From contig OX463813.1 of the NCBI GenBank assembly GCA_949825045.1, positions 2,790,001 to 2,854,000 on the forward strand: a DNA stretch of 64,000 nucleotides. The letters run 5' to 3'. The notes beneath the pieces are model-generated. The model searched no databases and had not been told where the DNA came from. It saw only the letters and a list, made by a program, of their open reading frames with translations. A program made the translations under genes and the position numbers. Within the stretch, counting starts at the first letter, position 1, and the number at the start of each line of letters is the position of its first letter. The stretch comes from Argyresthia goedartella. Taxonomy: Eukaryota; Arthropoda; Insecta; Lepidoptera; Argyresthiidae. This document shows positions 20,538-31,793 of the stretch, piece by piece.

Positions 20538-20689
20538 AAAAAATAAAAAAATATGATCAACTAAACTAACGAGTAATGATTATGGTTTGAGTTTGAAAAG
20601 CCAAATTTCACTTTCAAGTGGTGATCCATGGCTGAATCTCGCGCAGGAAAAGGAAACTTCGAACTCTACGGGGATGTCATTTTTAGGGT

Positions 20690-20970
20690 TCCGTAGAGAA
20701 ACAAGGAACCGTTATAGTTTCGTCAAGTCTGTCCGTCCGTCCGTCCGTCCGTCCGTCCGTCCGTCCGTATGTCGCAGAAATGACATTGAGGTTTCTGAAA
20801 CCATTTTGCTTCAAAGTAAATCGGAAAATGTGTGTGTCAAAAAATAAAGTAAATCAGGGAACTTCAATGCCAATTTTCGTCAAAATCGGTTGAAAAATGC
20901 GATCTGTAGACGAGAACAGACAGACAGACGGACCAAAGCATTTTTGGCCAATCTCGCTTCACACGGTCAA
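20690..20970 (+). repeat. Family K repeat with (CCGT)n core
   Basis: It begins 'agggttccgtagagaaacaa', contains a (CCGT)n microsatellite at about 20729-20767, and ends '..cacggtcaacta'. It is related to decayed copies at 51980-52190 and 53985-54130. Confidence 0.6.
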
Positions 20971-21380
20971 CTAGCATAAGCGTGTCTTTATTCTCACCTT
21001 GAAGTAAAAGTTTTATCACGGGAATGAGCTTTCTGTCACGTCCCGTCATAACATTTATGTATTGCCTATTGTCAGTTTTTCATCCACTGCTAGCCCAAGG
21101 TATTTTATTTCGTCAGTTCTTGCGATAACGAGGCATTCGCACTGTGAATCACCGGGGATCACTGGCATGAGTGAATTAGGAGTTGCTTAAGCTCTGGTCA
21201 GCTGTTTTGTGAAAACAAACGAACTTTGGCTTATCGACATTAAAGCTGTCTTACAGCAGACTTTTTACAGTGGCTAAATACAACCACGCCACAAGTACGA
21301 TACACCTAAGTCACGAAGTTAAGCATAGCAAGGCTATTGCGTGTCAACCAGGTTCCCATTCAACATGGCCGCGTTGTATT
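20971..21380. other. Intergenic, nothing recognised
   Basis: No supported gene. Moderately GC-balanced, without repeats I could match in the window. Confidence 0.4.
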
Positions 21381-21615
21381 TAATAAAAATAATACCTTGG
21401 ACACTACTTGCACACATTGATCTAGCCCCAAACTAGGATTCCCTGTATCTTGGGTACTAGACAACGATACACATACTTGTATAGATAAATTTCAACCATG
21501 ACTAGGGTACAAACATTCGTGGTCATCAGACAAATATTTGCCCCCACCGGGACTTGAACCCGGGACCCTTAGCCTCGTAGGCAGGGTCACTGCCGACTCA
21601 GCCATTTGGGTCGTC
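21381..21615 (-). mobile_element. SINE-A copy
   Basis: Reverse orientation. B box GGTTCAAGTCC is slightly decayed. It carries the (AAT)n tail at its left edge. Confidence 0.8.
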
Positions 21616-21687
21616 ATTTATATTGCGTTTAAATTGAGTGGCTGTCGAAAGTCTGCTGCAAGCTGGCCTAAAGGTAAAAACGTTATC

Positions 21688-21757
21688 GTTTAGCCACTTG
21701 CCTAAGTCTGTCATGCAGGAGTTAGCCTGTATGACAGTCTTAGGCAAGTTGCTAAAC
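21688..21757. repeat. Hairpin with 32-bp arms
   Basis: Arms 21688-21719 and 21726-21757 are inverted with three mismatches and a 6-nt loop (AGTTAG). The size and imperfect pairing resemble a miRNA precursor, but a small foldback element is equally possible. Confidence 0.65.
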
Positions 21758-21799
21758 CTAACTAAATATGATATGGCGCTTTCTATAGGGCATAAAGTA

Positions 21800-22693
21800 C
21801 TGTTTTTAAAAGAAAAATAACATGGCCATGTTTATTATCAAATTAAAGGGCTTTACGTGAAATGAAAAATATTTAAAAGGAATACGTATGTAAGCGAAAG
21901 TGACAGCGTTAATTACTTACACATAAGAAAGAAAAAGAGCGCAAACAATGAGCTCGACTCAAACTTTAGAGATTACAAATATATAATATCCACATTTTGA
22001 ATGCAATTCTGCAATTAAATTAGTTAGGATTTCAGAATTACAGGAAAAATAAAACTATTTGGAAGTCATTCGTAACTGATTCTATCAAGAAAATTACATC
22101 TGATCGCGTTTTCCTTCAGTGAGAATTTTAATCAAATACTTTATAAACAATAACTAAAAAATCAAATTTGTAGATGACTTTACAGTGAAGTAAATGGATT
22201 CGGAGAAAACCCCATTTTTTTGTATCACCTTAATCAAAACTTTCCGAAAATCTATGACTCTCTCTCGACCGCTACTAGCGTATTATATATAGCGCATATT
22301 ATTTTAGTAGACGGGTTTGAGTTTCTGAACTAATTGTCCTGCTGGGAGTGAGTATACTATGATGTACTTAGTTCAGCTCCTCTGAAGAACTTTACGCCGC
22401 AATCTCATACCTCGTTTATGGTTTACTATTTTATAGTTTGGCAGTTGCAGGCTGGCAGCTTGCAGCTTGCAGAGTTACTCGCATTTTACTTTCTACCACA
22501 GAGTTAGTTGAGAGGGCATTGAAACTAGATAGCCGTAAACATTTGAATATACGGAAATCCATATCAGTAAAATTCGACATCCAATATACTTTATTTATTG
22601 TATGAAGCAACATGGAAGATACATTTACAAAGGCGAGATTGCGAGACTTTTTGCTGATTTTAGAATCATTTTGTATTGTTTGTGTATATGTTG
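21800..22693. other. Intergenic, nothing recognised
   Basis: AT-rich, no supported ORF. Short direct repeats 'gcaggctggcagcttgcagc' near 22446 are not informative. Confidence 0.4.
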
Positions 22694-23185
22694 TAGTTGG
22701 TTGTTTAAATCAGACACTTAACTAACTCTCTAGACCGTTAATTAAATACCGAGGTTTATCCAAGTCACTAAAATTCCGTCAGACAAGTGAGTGAACGAAA
22801 CGTTTTACGAGTTTTCTAAACGTTTCTAGGCAACAAGACAATATAAATATTTTTTTATGTGTACTTAAGTTTATGTTTTAAGTATTTTTGTTGTTCTTAT
22901 ATGTTCAACCTCACTCGAAGAATAAAGGGGGCTTCGCTTCGCTCACCCCCTTTACCCTTCACCTACCTAGCTAAGCTACCGCAATGTTTTGTCCTGATAT
23001 AAGCTGTGCAAATCAGCTGTTGTCGTGACGCCATCTTGTTTTCCAAAACGCCGGCTTTCGGTAAGACAAATTGTTAAACGTTTTCGACGATGCTTTATTT
23101 AAATCAAAATGCTAGTGACTTTGTTGATCGTAGGTATTTAATAAACGGTCTAGAGAGTCAGTTAAGTGTCTGATTTAACCAACTA
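22694..23185. mobile_element. MITE with ~55-bp terminal inverted repeats
   Basis: Left TAGTTGGTT..AAATCAGACAC and right end are reverse complements over about 55 bp with few mismatches; both include CTCTCTAGACCGTT. Total about 492 bp. The interior contains the 'gggggcttcgcttcgctcac' core of family E. A partial copy is at 54850-55010. Confidence 0.75.
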
Positions 23186-23875
23186 AATGCGACATATACG
23201 TTGATGCCGAGTGTAGTAGGTATAACATAACTGACCGAGCTGGCTCAGCGAAGCTCGGGCAAAAATGCTTTCGTATGCCTGGATTTCTCTCCGACTGTTC
23301 TCGTCTTCGTCTAAATTATGTGAGCACGTTTGATAATAATATAAATATTTTTTGTAGATTTAGTTTTTTTTTTTTTTTTAATAACCGAGATGCACCGTTT
23401 GAAAACGTAAACAAAATCATATTGCCAAGCGGTTTGACGGATTTGAACAAATTAGGTCCTTGGATTTGTGGAAACCGTCACAGTGACACAAGATGACATT
23501 TAATGAGCTGACCATATTTTTTGATAGCACCGATCATTATGGACAACTTTCCCAAAGAAACATATGGTCGGAAACGAAAAATATTTTTCGTATAAAAAAT
23601 ATGCACAGACGTTGTTGTTATGGCGACGGTGGCGCTCCTCCTCCAGTAGGTAACCAGGTGCTTTCATAATTGTGTATGTTAGAAGTTGAGCGTTCCACCA
23701 ACTCCTCCCGAGATCTGTAGCTCAAAGAGCGTCTAGTGTGTAGAATCTACTATTCCACTGAAACGACCGAATAAAAAACTAATTGAGCGAATGATCATGA
23801 ACAGCTGAATTTCCGGAATTGATTTACCCGACTTAATTACTGAATTGCTTAGCAAGCGCATTGTAACTAAAAAAG
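23186..23875. other. Intergenic, nothing recognised
   Basis: The plus-strand open frame 23275-23496 has no motif and spans a poly-T run, so it is not called. 'ccgagctggctcagcgaagctcgg' near 23234 is a short inverted pair. Confidence 0.4.
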
Positions 23876-23879
23876 ACAG

Positions 23880-23945
23880 TTAAGCGAAGCGAAGCCCCCT
23901 TTATTCTTCGTATTATTTTGAACATGCGTAAGAACAAAAACATCC
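23880..23945 (-). repeat. Family E core fragment
   Basis: 'gcgaagcgaagccccctttattcttcg' in variants, as in family E, but truncated on both sides. Confidence 0.5.
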
Positions 23946-23962
23946 AACTCTTTTTTAGTGTT

Positions 23963-24262
23963 CTGTACCTAAAGCGTAAAACATGACCCTATTACTAAGA
24001 CTCCGCTGTCCGTCCGTCTTGTCGTCTAAAAAACAGAATAAAATCATTTATTGATCTCTAAACCACACACAAACTTATAATCGCACCTAGTTAAACAAGT
24101 AAATGGAGTGTGTAAGTAGCCGCATCAATAATTTTGCAAACAACATTTTGCTATGTAAAATCCAAACTATTCACTCCACACAACCATTACCATCGTACCA
24201 TTGTACGGTGGTACCAAACCCTTTGTGGGCGAGTTAGACTCGCACTTGACCGTTTTATTTTA
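23963..24262 (-). repeat. Family D repeat
   Basis: Starts 'tgttctgtacctaaagcgta', then 'accctattactaagactccg', and ends 'gactcgcacttgaccgtttta'. The middle is shortened: the 'gccgctataacaacaaatac' segment is absent. Confidence 0.6.
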
Positions 24263-24745
24263 CTTACTCGAATTAAGGTTTTCAATTCGCTGTTTTTATA
24301 TTTCTAGTCGCGCAATCTAGTTATTTTCTCAGACAAAGCCAGTATTTCTAATCGCGCTCATTGACTGTCGCTATTCAGTAATTCAGTCAGGCAATATCAG
24401 TAATTTTACCAAGCAAAAACTGGATCAACATGGTTTAAATACTTCCCTTATTCCACTGCCAATCCATCTCGGAAATGCATAGCAAGAGCAAGACGTACAT
24501 CATGCAGCAGGAAGTGGAACCCAGGGTCAGAGACCCCCCAAGTCACGTGACAAATAGCAGCTAAAAGTTTGCAGCCATATTTCGGGGACTCGTGCGACTG
24601 CAGTGTGATGCGAATCCGAACTTTAAAGCCTGCGAAATAAGGCGCGCAACAAAGTATGAGACTTCATAAAACTTAGTAGATTTATTGCTGAAATGGTCCT
24701 GAGATGGTTTGGTCAAATAGGGTTTCGTTGTTTGAAATTAGGATA
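24263..24745. other. Intergenic, nothing recognised
   Basis: No supported ORF or repeat. Confidence 0.4.
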
Positions 24746-24747
24746 CG

Positions 24748-24801
24748 AATGAAAGTTGGTAAGTGCTTGGTACACATACCAAGCACTTACCAACTTTCAT
24801 T
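24748..24801. repeat. Perfect 25-bp hairpin, 4-nt loop
   Basis: AATGAAAGTTGGTAAGTGCT..GGTA at 24748-24772, loop CACA, exact complement at 24777-24801. No flanking tract of Us on either strand that would suggest a Pol III transcript, except (A)9 just after the right arm. Confidence 0.9.
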
Positions 24802-24918
24802 AAAAAAAAACCTTCCGATTAAAGCGATAAACAATTTTCAGTGAGATAGCGATAACTATTTTCAATAATAAGAATGCCTCTGCAACTAAGTACAGCTTAG
24901 GATACAAAAATTGTGTTA

Positions 24919-25168
24919 TAATAATAATAATACCTTGGACACTATTTACACACATTGACCTAGCCTCAAACTAGGATTGCCTGTATCTTGGGTACTAGAC
25001 AACGATACACATACTTATATAGATAAATATTATGCTTGGATAGATAAACAACCATGATAGTACAGACATCCGTTCTCCTCAAACAAATATTTGCCCCACA
25101 GGGACTCGAACCCGGGACCCTTGGCTTCGTCAGGCAGGGTCACTGCCGACTCGGCCATTCGGGTCGTT
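24919..25168 (-). mobile_element. SINE-A copy
   Basis: Reverse orientation. The head has one extra base ('cttcgtcaggcagg') and an intact A box. Confidence 0.8.
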
Positions 25169-25549
25169 ATGCTGAATTGATGAATTGTAGATTTCTACTG
25201 GAGTAGCTGATTGCTTAGGTAATCTACATATGTATGATAGATGGTCCTCCTCTTTTTCAACAATGGTACCTTGTTTTTGTCTTCGTTGTTTCCGGGTATC
25301 CTAAGAATGCAAGTTGAGGAATACTTTAAACTGTATATTTTATCTTATTTATGAATTTCGTTGAAAACAGGCTGTTTGAAATATTGAGCGATAAAATTAA
25401 TTTCGGAAATAGAATGTCCTGAGTTGCAAAGTGGTTGAGATAAGATTTTTCAAAGGTTCGGGAGAAAATTACCACAAAATTTCCACTTAATCCATATTAT
25501 TTTTATTGTGACTCATAACAACAGTACAAACAGGTTTTTCTTTGTTTTT
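25169..25549. other. Intergenic, nothing recognised
   Basis: No supported gene or repeat. Confidence 0.4.
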
Positions 25550-25966
25550 AGGGTTCCGTACCTGAAGGGTTCCAAACGGGACCCTATTACTAAGACTTCG
25601 CTGTCCGTCCGTCCGTCCGTCCGTCCGTCTGTTACCAGGCTGTATATCAAGAACCTAGCTAGCTAGAGAGTTGAAATTTTCACAGATTATGTATTTCTAT
25701 TGCCGCTATAACAACAAATACTAAAAAACAGGATAAAATAAATATTTAAGGGTATGGGAGCCATACAACAATTCTTTCAATACCACATACAAACTTATGG
25801 ATGCACCTGGTTAAGTACACGGAGTGTGAAAGTAACCGCACCAATAACTTTGTAAACAATATTTTGCTGTGTAAAATCCAAACTATTCACTCCACACCAT
25901 CGCTTTCATTGAACGGTGGTACGGAACCCTTCGTCCGCGATTTAGACTTACACTTGACCGGTTTTT
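25550..25966 (-). repeat. Family D repeat, near full length
   Basis: Right end 'agggttccgtacctgaaggg' with a (GTCC)n run at 25598-25629, middle 'gccgctataacaacaaatac', left end 'cttacacttgaccggttttt'. One of the more complete copies. Confidence 0.7.
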
Positions 25967-26014
25967 TTTTTATTATAATTGCCTTTCTAAATAATTCAAA
26001 AGTTCCAACAAATA

Positions 26015-27321
26015 CACAGTCAGGTCATAAGTTCTGTCACACAATAAAAACTTTTGAATTTAGAACGCTGGCCACAAAAAAGTTTATTGAATTCGAATTT
26101 CAAATTTTTCATGAAAATAAAAATGTGTACTTTTTAGAATTTTCCTCCTTTTTAAATATGGAGTGGACACTTAGAGAAGACCGTATCGCAGTTATTGCGT
26201 TGCATCGTTGCGGTTTAGCGCCAATTCAGATTTTCGACTTACTGAAAAATTTGAATATAAACAAAAGATTCGTTTATCGTACCATAAAACGATACAATGA
26301 AGACTCTAGTGTAGATGACAGGTCAAGAAGTGGTCGCCCTCGCTCTGTTAGGACTCCAGCAGTGATAAAAGCTGTGAAGGCGCGAATTCAATGAAATCCC
26401 ATACGTAAGCAGAAACTGTTGGCCCTTCAGATGGGGTTAAGCAGGACCACAGTTAAAAAGGGTGTTAAATGAAGACTTAGGGCTAAGGGCATATCGAAGA
26501 AACAGGACATCGTTTGGACACTCGTTTAATGGACCTGAGACTGAAGAGATGCCGCGCTTTGTTGAAGCGGTACGCGGGAAAAAAGCATCGGGAAATTCTT
26601 TTTTCGGATGAAAAAATTTTCACCGTGGAAGAGAGCTACAACAAACAAAATGATAAGGTGTACGCACACAGCAGTGAAGAAGCGAGCAACCGTATTCCGC
26701 GTGTCCAACGAGGTCATTTTCCATCCTCGCTCATGGTTTGGTTGGGAGTCTCTTATTGGGGCTTAACTGAGGTACATTTTTGTGAGAATGGCGTAAAAGC
26801 GAATGCAGTTGTGTATCAAAATACAGTCCTCAAGAACCTTGTGGAACCTGTTTCTCATACCATGTTTAATAACAGGCACTGGATATTCCAACAAGATTCT
26901 GCGCCAGCTCATAGAGCGAAAAGCACACAAGACTGGCTGGCGGCGCGTGAAATCGACTTCATCCGGCACGAAGACTGGCCCTCCTCCAGTCCAGATTTGA
27001 GTCCGTTAGATTACAAGATATGGCAACACTTGGAGGAAAAGGCCTGCTCAAAGCCTCATCCTGATTTGGAGTCACTCAAGGCATCCTTGATTAAGGCAGC
27101 CGCCGATATTGACATGGACCTCGTTCGTGCTGCGATAGACGACTGGCCGCGCAGAATAAAGGCCTGTATTCAAAATCGCGGGGGTCATTTTGAATAAACT
27201 TATTACCATAAGAATCTATGTTTTATTAAGTTCATTTTGCTATATAAATGTTTACATAAATAATAAACATGTCCAAATTATTTCATATTGCACATGTGAC
27301 AGAACTTATGACCTGACTATG
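26015..27321 (+). mobile_element. DD37D (maT-type) mariner element
   Basis: 1,307 bp, flanked by TA on both sides (26013-26014 and 27322-27323). The 27-bp terminal inverted repeats, CACAGTCAGGTCATAAGTTC..TGTCACA, match with one mismatch (third base). Length, TA target and transposase place it in Tc1/mariner. The ends look competent, so it could be mobilised in trans. Confidence 0.92.
26158..27197 (+). pseudogene. mariner transposase, frame-broken
   Basis: ATG at 26158 (MEWTLRED). The N-terminal helix-turn-helix region is open to 26394, where an in-frame TGA interrupts. At least two frame changes lie between about 26455 and 26510, and the reading then stays open to 27197. The catalytic part keeps all three aspartates: FSDEKIF, QQDSAPAH and SPDLSPLDY. 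There are 37 residues between the second and third, hence DD37D, the maT family signature. The enzyme would cut and paste DNA at TA sites but cannot be made from this copy. Confidence 0.9.
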
Positions 27322-27530
27322 TATGTAAGTAGTAAGCATAACAGAAAGTTATGGGCTTCAATACTTTTTAAATTTTAAAAAGTCAGGGTAAGAAAATTAT
27401 TTCTAAATTCTGCTTAATGAAAACTAAGGACTTGTAAGAATAAAATATCACTTCAAAAACTTTTTCAATTCATGCCCATTCTTTTGGTGAACAAATCAAG
27501 ATGAGTCGCCAAGGTCGGCGAATGATCGAA

Positions 27531-28001
27531 GCGGTCAAGTGCGAGTCAGTCTCACGCACGAAGGGTTCCGTACCATCTTAGAAGAAAAAAAACCCTGAAT
27601 ATTAAAACCAAAACAAAAAGAAAAAATATATGTGTTCTCTAGGAATTGAACCCGGAACTTCAAGATTGCGAAACCGATACGAAACCGATTGAGACATCTC
27701 AAAGTTATTAAGAGCAGCGAAATGTATGGTGATATTGAATCATGATGTTATGAGGTATTTCGCAGGGGCAGGGATTTTAAAAAAATCGGTCGCTTGTATG
27801 GGGACCCCTTTAGTTTTCTAAATTGCGTGTAGTTATCTGTTGCTGTTGCGGCAACAGAAATGCACATTCTGTGAAAATTTCAGCTCTCTATCTATTTCGG
27901 TTGATCCGATAGAGCCCGGACGGAGGGACCGGCAGACAGAAGGACAGCAGAGGCTTAGTAATAGGGTCCCGTTTGGCACCCTTCGGGTACGGAACCCTTA
28001 A
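27531..28001 (+). repeat. Family D repeat, long variant
   Basis: Left end 'gcggtcaagtgcgagtcagt', right end 'cttcgggtacggaaccctta'. Unlike the other copies it contains, near 27640-27665, a sequence whose reverse strand includes GTTCAATTCC, a B-box-like motif, and no '-aactattcac-' section. Probably a different subfamily. Confidence 0.65.
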
Positions 28002-28141
28002 AGTAATGCGGCAAAAATAATTGGTTTCAACATAGTGGAAACTCCGTTCACAATCTCTTTTGGTGGACAGTTCACGTCCGCAGGAAATACATGGATCCTA
28101 TGAACTATCACCAGACGCGCGTCCGCGCGTCCTAGGTAGTA

Positions 28142-28384
28142 TTGAGCAAGTTAGTGGTACGACACACAGAGAAAAGAGCTATTCGAGCAATTTATAATTT
28201 AAAACCAACAGACTCTTTAAGAGAGCTTTTTAAAGAAATTGACATACTAACCGTAGCTAGTCAATTTATTTTCGAAAATATAATGTATGTACGCAAGAAC
28301 CTTACAACATTTTCAAAACTTAGCGATAGCTGTAATGTTAACCTAAGAAATAACCTGTCAGCACTCCTCATAACTTTCCTTTAG
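28142..28384 (+). mobile_element. LINE family A fragment fused to LINE J
   Basis: It reads LKPTDSLRELFKEIDILTV and matches the C-terminal coding part of the 1196-1869 LINE. It has no 3' UTR; at 28384 it runs straight into a different LINE. Confidence 0.65.
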
Positions 28385-29943
28385 AAACTTATTAAATCCA
28401 TATCAATCAGGTTTCAGGCCGGGTCACAGTACTACCACGGCATTGCTTAAAGTCACCGATGACATTCAATTAGCTATGGATCAGAAGCAGCTTACGGTTC
28501 TCACACTGCTTGATCTCAGTAGCGCCTTCAACTGCGTCAATTTCGATATCCTGGTTGAAATTCTAAAATTGCTCAGAGTCTCCTAACATTCGGCTCTCTG
28601 GTTTGACTCCTACCTGAGAGATCGCCAGCAGCGCATAAAGTCTGAGGAGATCTCAACGAACTGGAGTAATCTCTCCGCGGGTGTTCCGCAGAGTGGTATC
28701 CTTTCTCCTCTTCTCTTCTCAGTATTCATTAACTCCATCTCTGATGTTCTTACTTCTTCTTATCATCTCTACGCAGATGACCTCCAAATATATCGGCACT
28801 TCTCTCTTAGTGATGTAAATCTGACCGTAGAGGCGTTGAATGCTGACCTCGATAACATCGATCGGTAAATGGGCAATTTCATATGGGCTGCTTGTCAACC
28901 CGGCAAAATCTCAAGCCATGATTATGGGTACACGGCACTCAATTAACACAATACAAAATATCCCCGTCGATCCTGTGATGTATGAGGGTACGATAATCAC
29001 TTACAGCGAGAAAGCTAAGAATCTTCGGGTTATATTTGATAACTTGCTGTCCTGGTCGCCCCATGTTTGTGAGGTCAGCAGATGAGTCTTTGCGTCATTT
29101 TACTCCCTACGGAGATTGCAGTACTTCCTGCCATGGCAGACTAAAATCACCCATGTTCAGTCCCTTCTACTACCTTTAATAGACTACGCGGATGCTTGTT
29201 GGGTCAGTGCGAACGAAGAACAACTGAATAAACTCGAGCGACTTCAAAACCTTGGGATTTCGGTTTGTCTACGGGCTGCGCAAGTAAGACCATGTCTCCC
29301 AGTATCGCAAGGAGCTGGGATGGCTTCCGATCCGTCTTCGCCGTGATATGCACATTCTCTCTTATCCATTCAATATTTTGCGAAATCCCCGCTACCCCAC
29401 ATATCTTTGAGAACGTTTTGAGTTTCTTTTCCCAAGGGATAGTAATCGGAGATCCCACACGGTGTCTCTCCTGTCAACTCCTCGGCATAACACTGCCGCT
29501 TACAAACACTCTTTTAGGTTAAGGGCAATCCGACTGTGGAACGCACTTCCCTGCACTATTAGGGATAGTCCCTCAATTTTCGCTTTTAAGAAAAGATTGA
29601 AAGCGTATTTCCTTTCTCTTCCGTAATCGGTATCATATTTAAGTAAGTATATGTATGATATTTTGTAGTTTATATATGTGCATGCTATCTAGTGTATTTT
29701 ATATAGTTGAGATATATATATTTTTAATTAGGTATATTTTATTTATATTTTAAAAGTAATTTTGTATGTATACAGTTTTATTGCGCACTAGGACTGTCCT
29801 TTTTCATAAACACTCCTGTCTTGCCTAGGTTTGCTGGAAGAAATCTCTTTTTAGAGATAAGCTCGCCTTTGCCTATAAAATTTATTGTAACTGTCTGTTT
29901 ATCTATATTGTCTGTGCAGTAAAGAATATGAATATGAATTTGA
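28385..29943 (+). pseudogene. LINE family J: reverse transcriptase remnant and 3' end
   Basis: Across several frames the conserved RT order is visible: SGFRPGHSTTTALLKV, a LLDLSSAF motif (D present), GVPQSGILSPLLFSVF and catalytic LYADDLQIY near 28770-28795. Then the C-terminal GLLVNPAKSQAMIMG and, further on, the RLWNALP-type end near 29535. Stops and frame changes are numerous, so it is dead. The 3' UTR holds a stem-loop (29833-29872) and ends in GAATAT repeats near 29930. 5'-truncated. It looks like a Jockey/CR1-group element. A second copy is at 55500-56215. Confidence 0.8.
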
Positions 29944-30950
29944 ATGGAGAGGAAAAAAAAAGAAACTAAAGGTAGAACTATGTGCACAACAATAAAAACT
30001 TAATAAAAATAATAAATTACTTACCAATATCTACATAATACAAAAAATAATGCTTTATATAAATATGTAACATATACATAAATAGTAGCTACAAATAAAT
30101 ACTAATACTTATCATGGAAGAGAAAGATAGCGTTCTTTCAAACGACTTTTAAAAGAGTGAATTGACGGACTGTCTCTGATGGCGCTCGGGAGTTTGTTCC
30201 AGTACTAAGACCTTGCTTCTTGACGGACTGTCTCTGATGGCGCTGGGGAGTTTGTTCCAGTACTAAGACCTTGCTTCTTGACGGACTTGACAGACTGTCT
30301 CTGATGGCGCTGGGGAGTTTGTTCCAGTACTAAGACCTTGCTTCTTGACGGACTTGACAGACTGTCTCTGATGGCGCTGGGGAGTTTGTTCCAGTACTAA
30401 GACCTTGCTTCTTGACGGACTTGACAGACTGTCTCTGATTGCGCTGGGGAGTTTGTTCCAGTACTAAGACCTTGCTTCTTGACGGACTTGACAGACTGTC
30501 TCTGATGGCGCTGGGGAGTTTGTTCCAGTACTAAGACCTTGCTTCTTGACGGACTTGACAGACTGTCTCTGATGGCGCTGGGGAGTTTGTTCCAGTACTA
30601 AGACCTTGCTTCTTGACGGACTTGACAGACTGTCTCTGATGGCGCTGGGGAGTTTGTTCCAGTACTAAGACCTTGCTTCTCTGATGGCGCTGGGGAGTTT
30701 GTTCCAGTACTAAGACCTTGCTTCTCTGATGGCGCTGGGGAGTTTGTTCCAGTACTAAGACCTTGCTTCTCTGATGGCGCTGGGGAGTTTGTTCCAGTAC
30801 TAAGACCTTGCTTCTCTGATGGCGCTGGGGAGTTTGTTCCAGTACTAAGACCTTGCTTCTCTGATGGCGCTGGGGAGTTTGTTCCAGTACTAAGACCTTG
30901 CTTCTTCCAAATTTCCAAATGTCGTGATTCTTGCTCAACGGGCAGCACCT
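29944..30950 (-). mobile_element. LINE family K 3' end with internal tandem expansion
   Basis: On the minus strand the sequence just below the array reads [18 protein letters not shown], a standard LINE ORF2 C-terminus (compare LWNALPCTIRDSPSIFTFK in family J), followed by an AT-rich 3' UTR. Above the array, 30906-30950 continues the upstream coding direction. The element abuts the tail of LINE J. Confidence 0.65.
30162..30905 (-). repeat. Minisatellite derived from a LINE C-terminal codon block
   Basis: Thirteen units each centred on 'ggcgctggggagtttgttcc'. Unit spacing on plus is 58 once, 67 six times, then 45 five times. The 45-bp units are a multiple of three, so the minus strand is open with a 15-residue repeat ([15 protein letters not shown] in one frame). 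This open frame is a by-product of repeat length, not evidence of a protein. Confidence 0.9.
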
Positions 30951-31496
30951 ACGTTTTGATTCCGTGTATGCGGGTGTCGAGCAAGTCTACAATGTCGTGG
31001 TTTAATGGCCGCCGATATTAATACTCAAGACTGTGAAAGACTCAAGACTCCCTTAAATCTGTGAAAAAAACAAACTTCTAAACAAACAAAATCAAGATAG
31101 GGCCCTTTAATGCTCATATTTCGTGGCAGAGAACTCGTAAACCCTACAGGGTGGCCCATTTCGAAGGGTCAATAGGGTGAAAGCGGGAACTATAAGTTTT
31201 TGTTGATATCCATGACATAGATTTTGGTAAAAAGCAAAACCACATTTTTTTATTTTTTTTAAACTATTTTCCTAGCTGAAATTAAAAAAGTGATTCTTTT
31301 TTTTTTGTGTTGCTAATAAGGATGAATTTCTGGGATTTAATATAATTGATAAAACAAAGTGGAAAGTATTCATTTTCTATAAAAAAAGAACATTCGAAAC
31401 TGGTAACAAACAAAGCAATTTTTTTCAAATTGAGTTTTGTTATCGTATTGGTGATCGGATATAAAACAAAAAAAGCATATAAGCATTTTATTTAAA
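30951..31496. other. Intergenic, nothing recognised
   Basis: AT-rich, poly-A/T runs, no supported ORF. Confidence 0.4.
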
Positions 31497-31793
31497 AACG
31501 AGCCAAGTGTGAGTCGGACTCGCTCACGAAGGGTTCCGTAACATTATCTATATAAACGGCAAAAAAATCAAGTCTGTTGAATGGGAGCCCCCTTAAATAT
31601 TTGTTTTAGTCTATTTTTTAGTAATTCTTGCTATAGCGGCAATAAAAATACAACATCTATGAAAATTTCAACTGTCTAACTATCATGGTTCATTATATAC
31701 AGCCTGGTGACAGACGGACAGACAGACAAACAGACGAACAGCGTAGTTTTAGTAATAGGGACCCGTTTGGCACCCTTCGGGTACGGAGCCCTA
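31497..31793 (+). repeat. Family D repeat, short variant
   Basis: Left 'gccaagtgtgagtcggactc', right 'cttcgggtacggagccctaa'. The central section between 'tccgtaac' and 'gggagcccccttaaat' is mostly missing. The run of GACAGAC units gives a spurious open frame. Confidence 0.65.

Noticed and set aside
20729..20767. (CCGT)n run as a regulatory or coding repeat
   Set aside because: It is the variable microsatellite typical of the surrounding interspersed repeat and differs in length between copies.
30598..30948. Repeat protein gene with 15-residue repeats
   Set aside because: The frame is open only because the unit is 45 bp. It lies in a reversed LINE 3' region, in a different frame from the LINE ORF, with no start or splice support.
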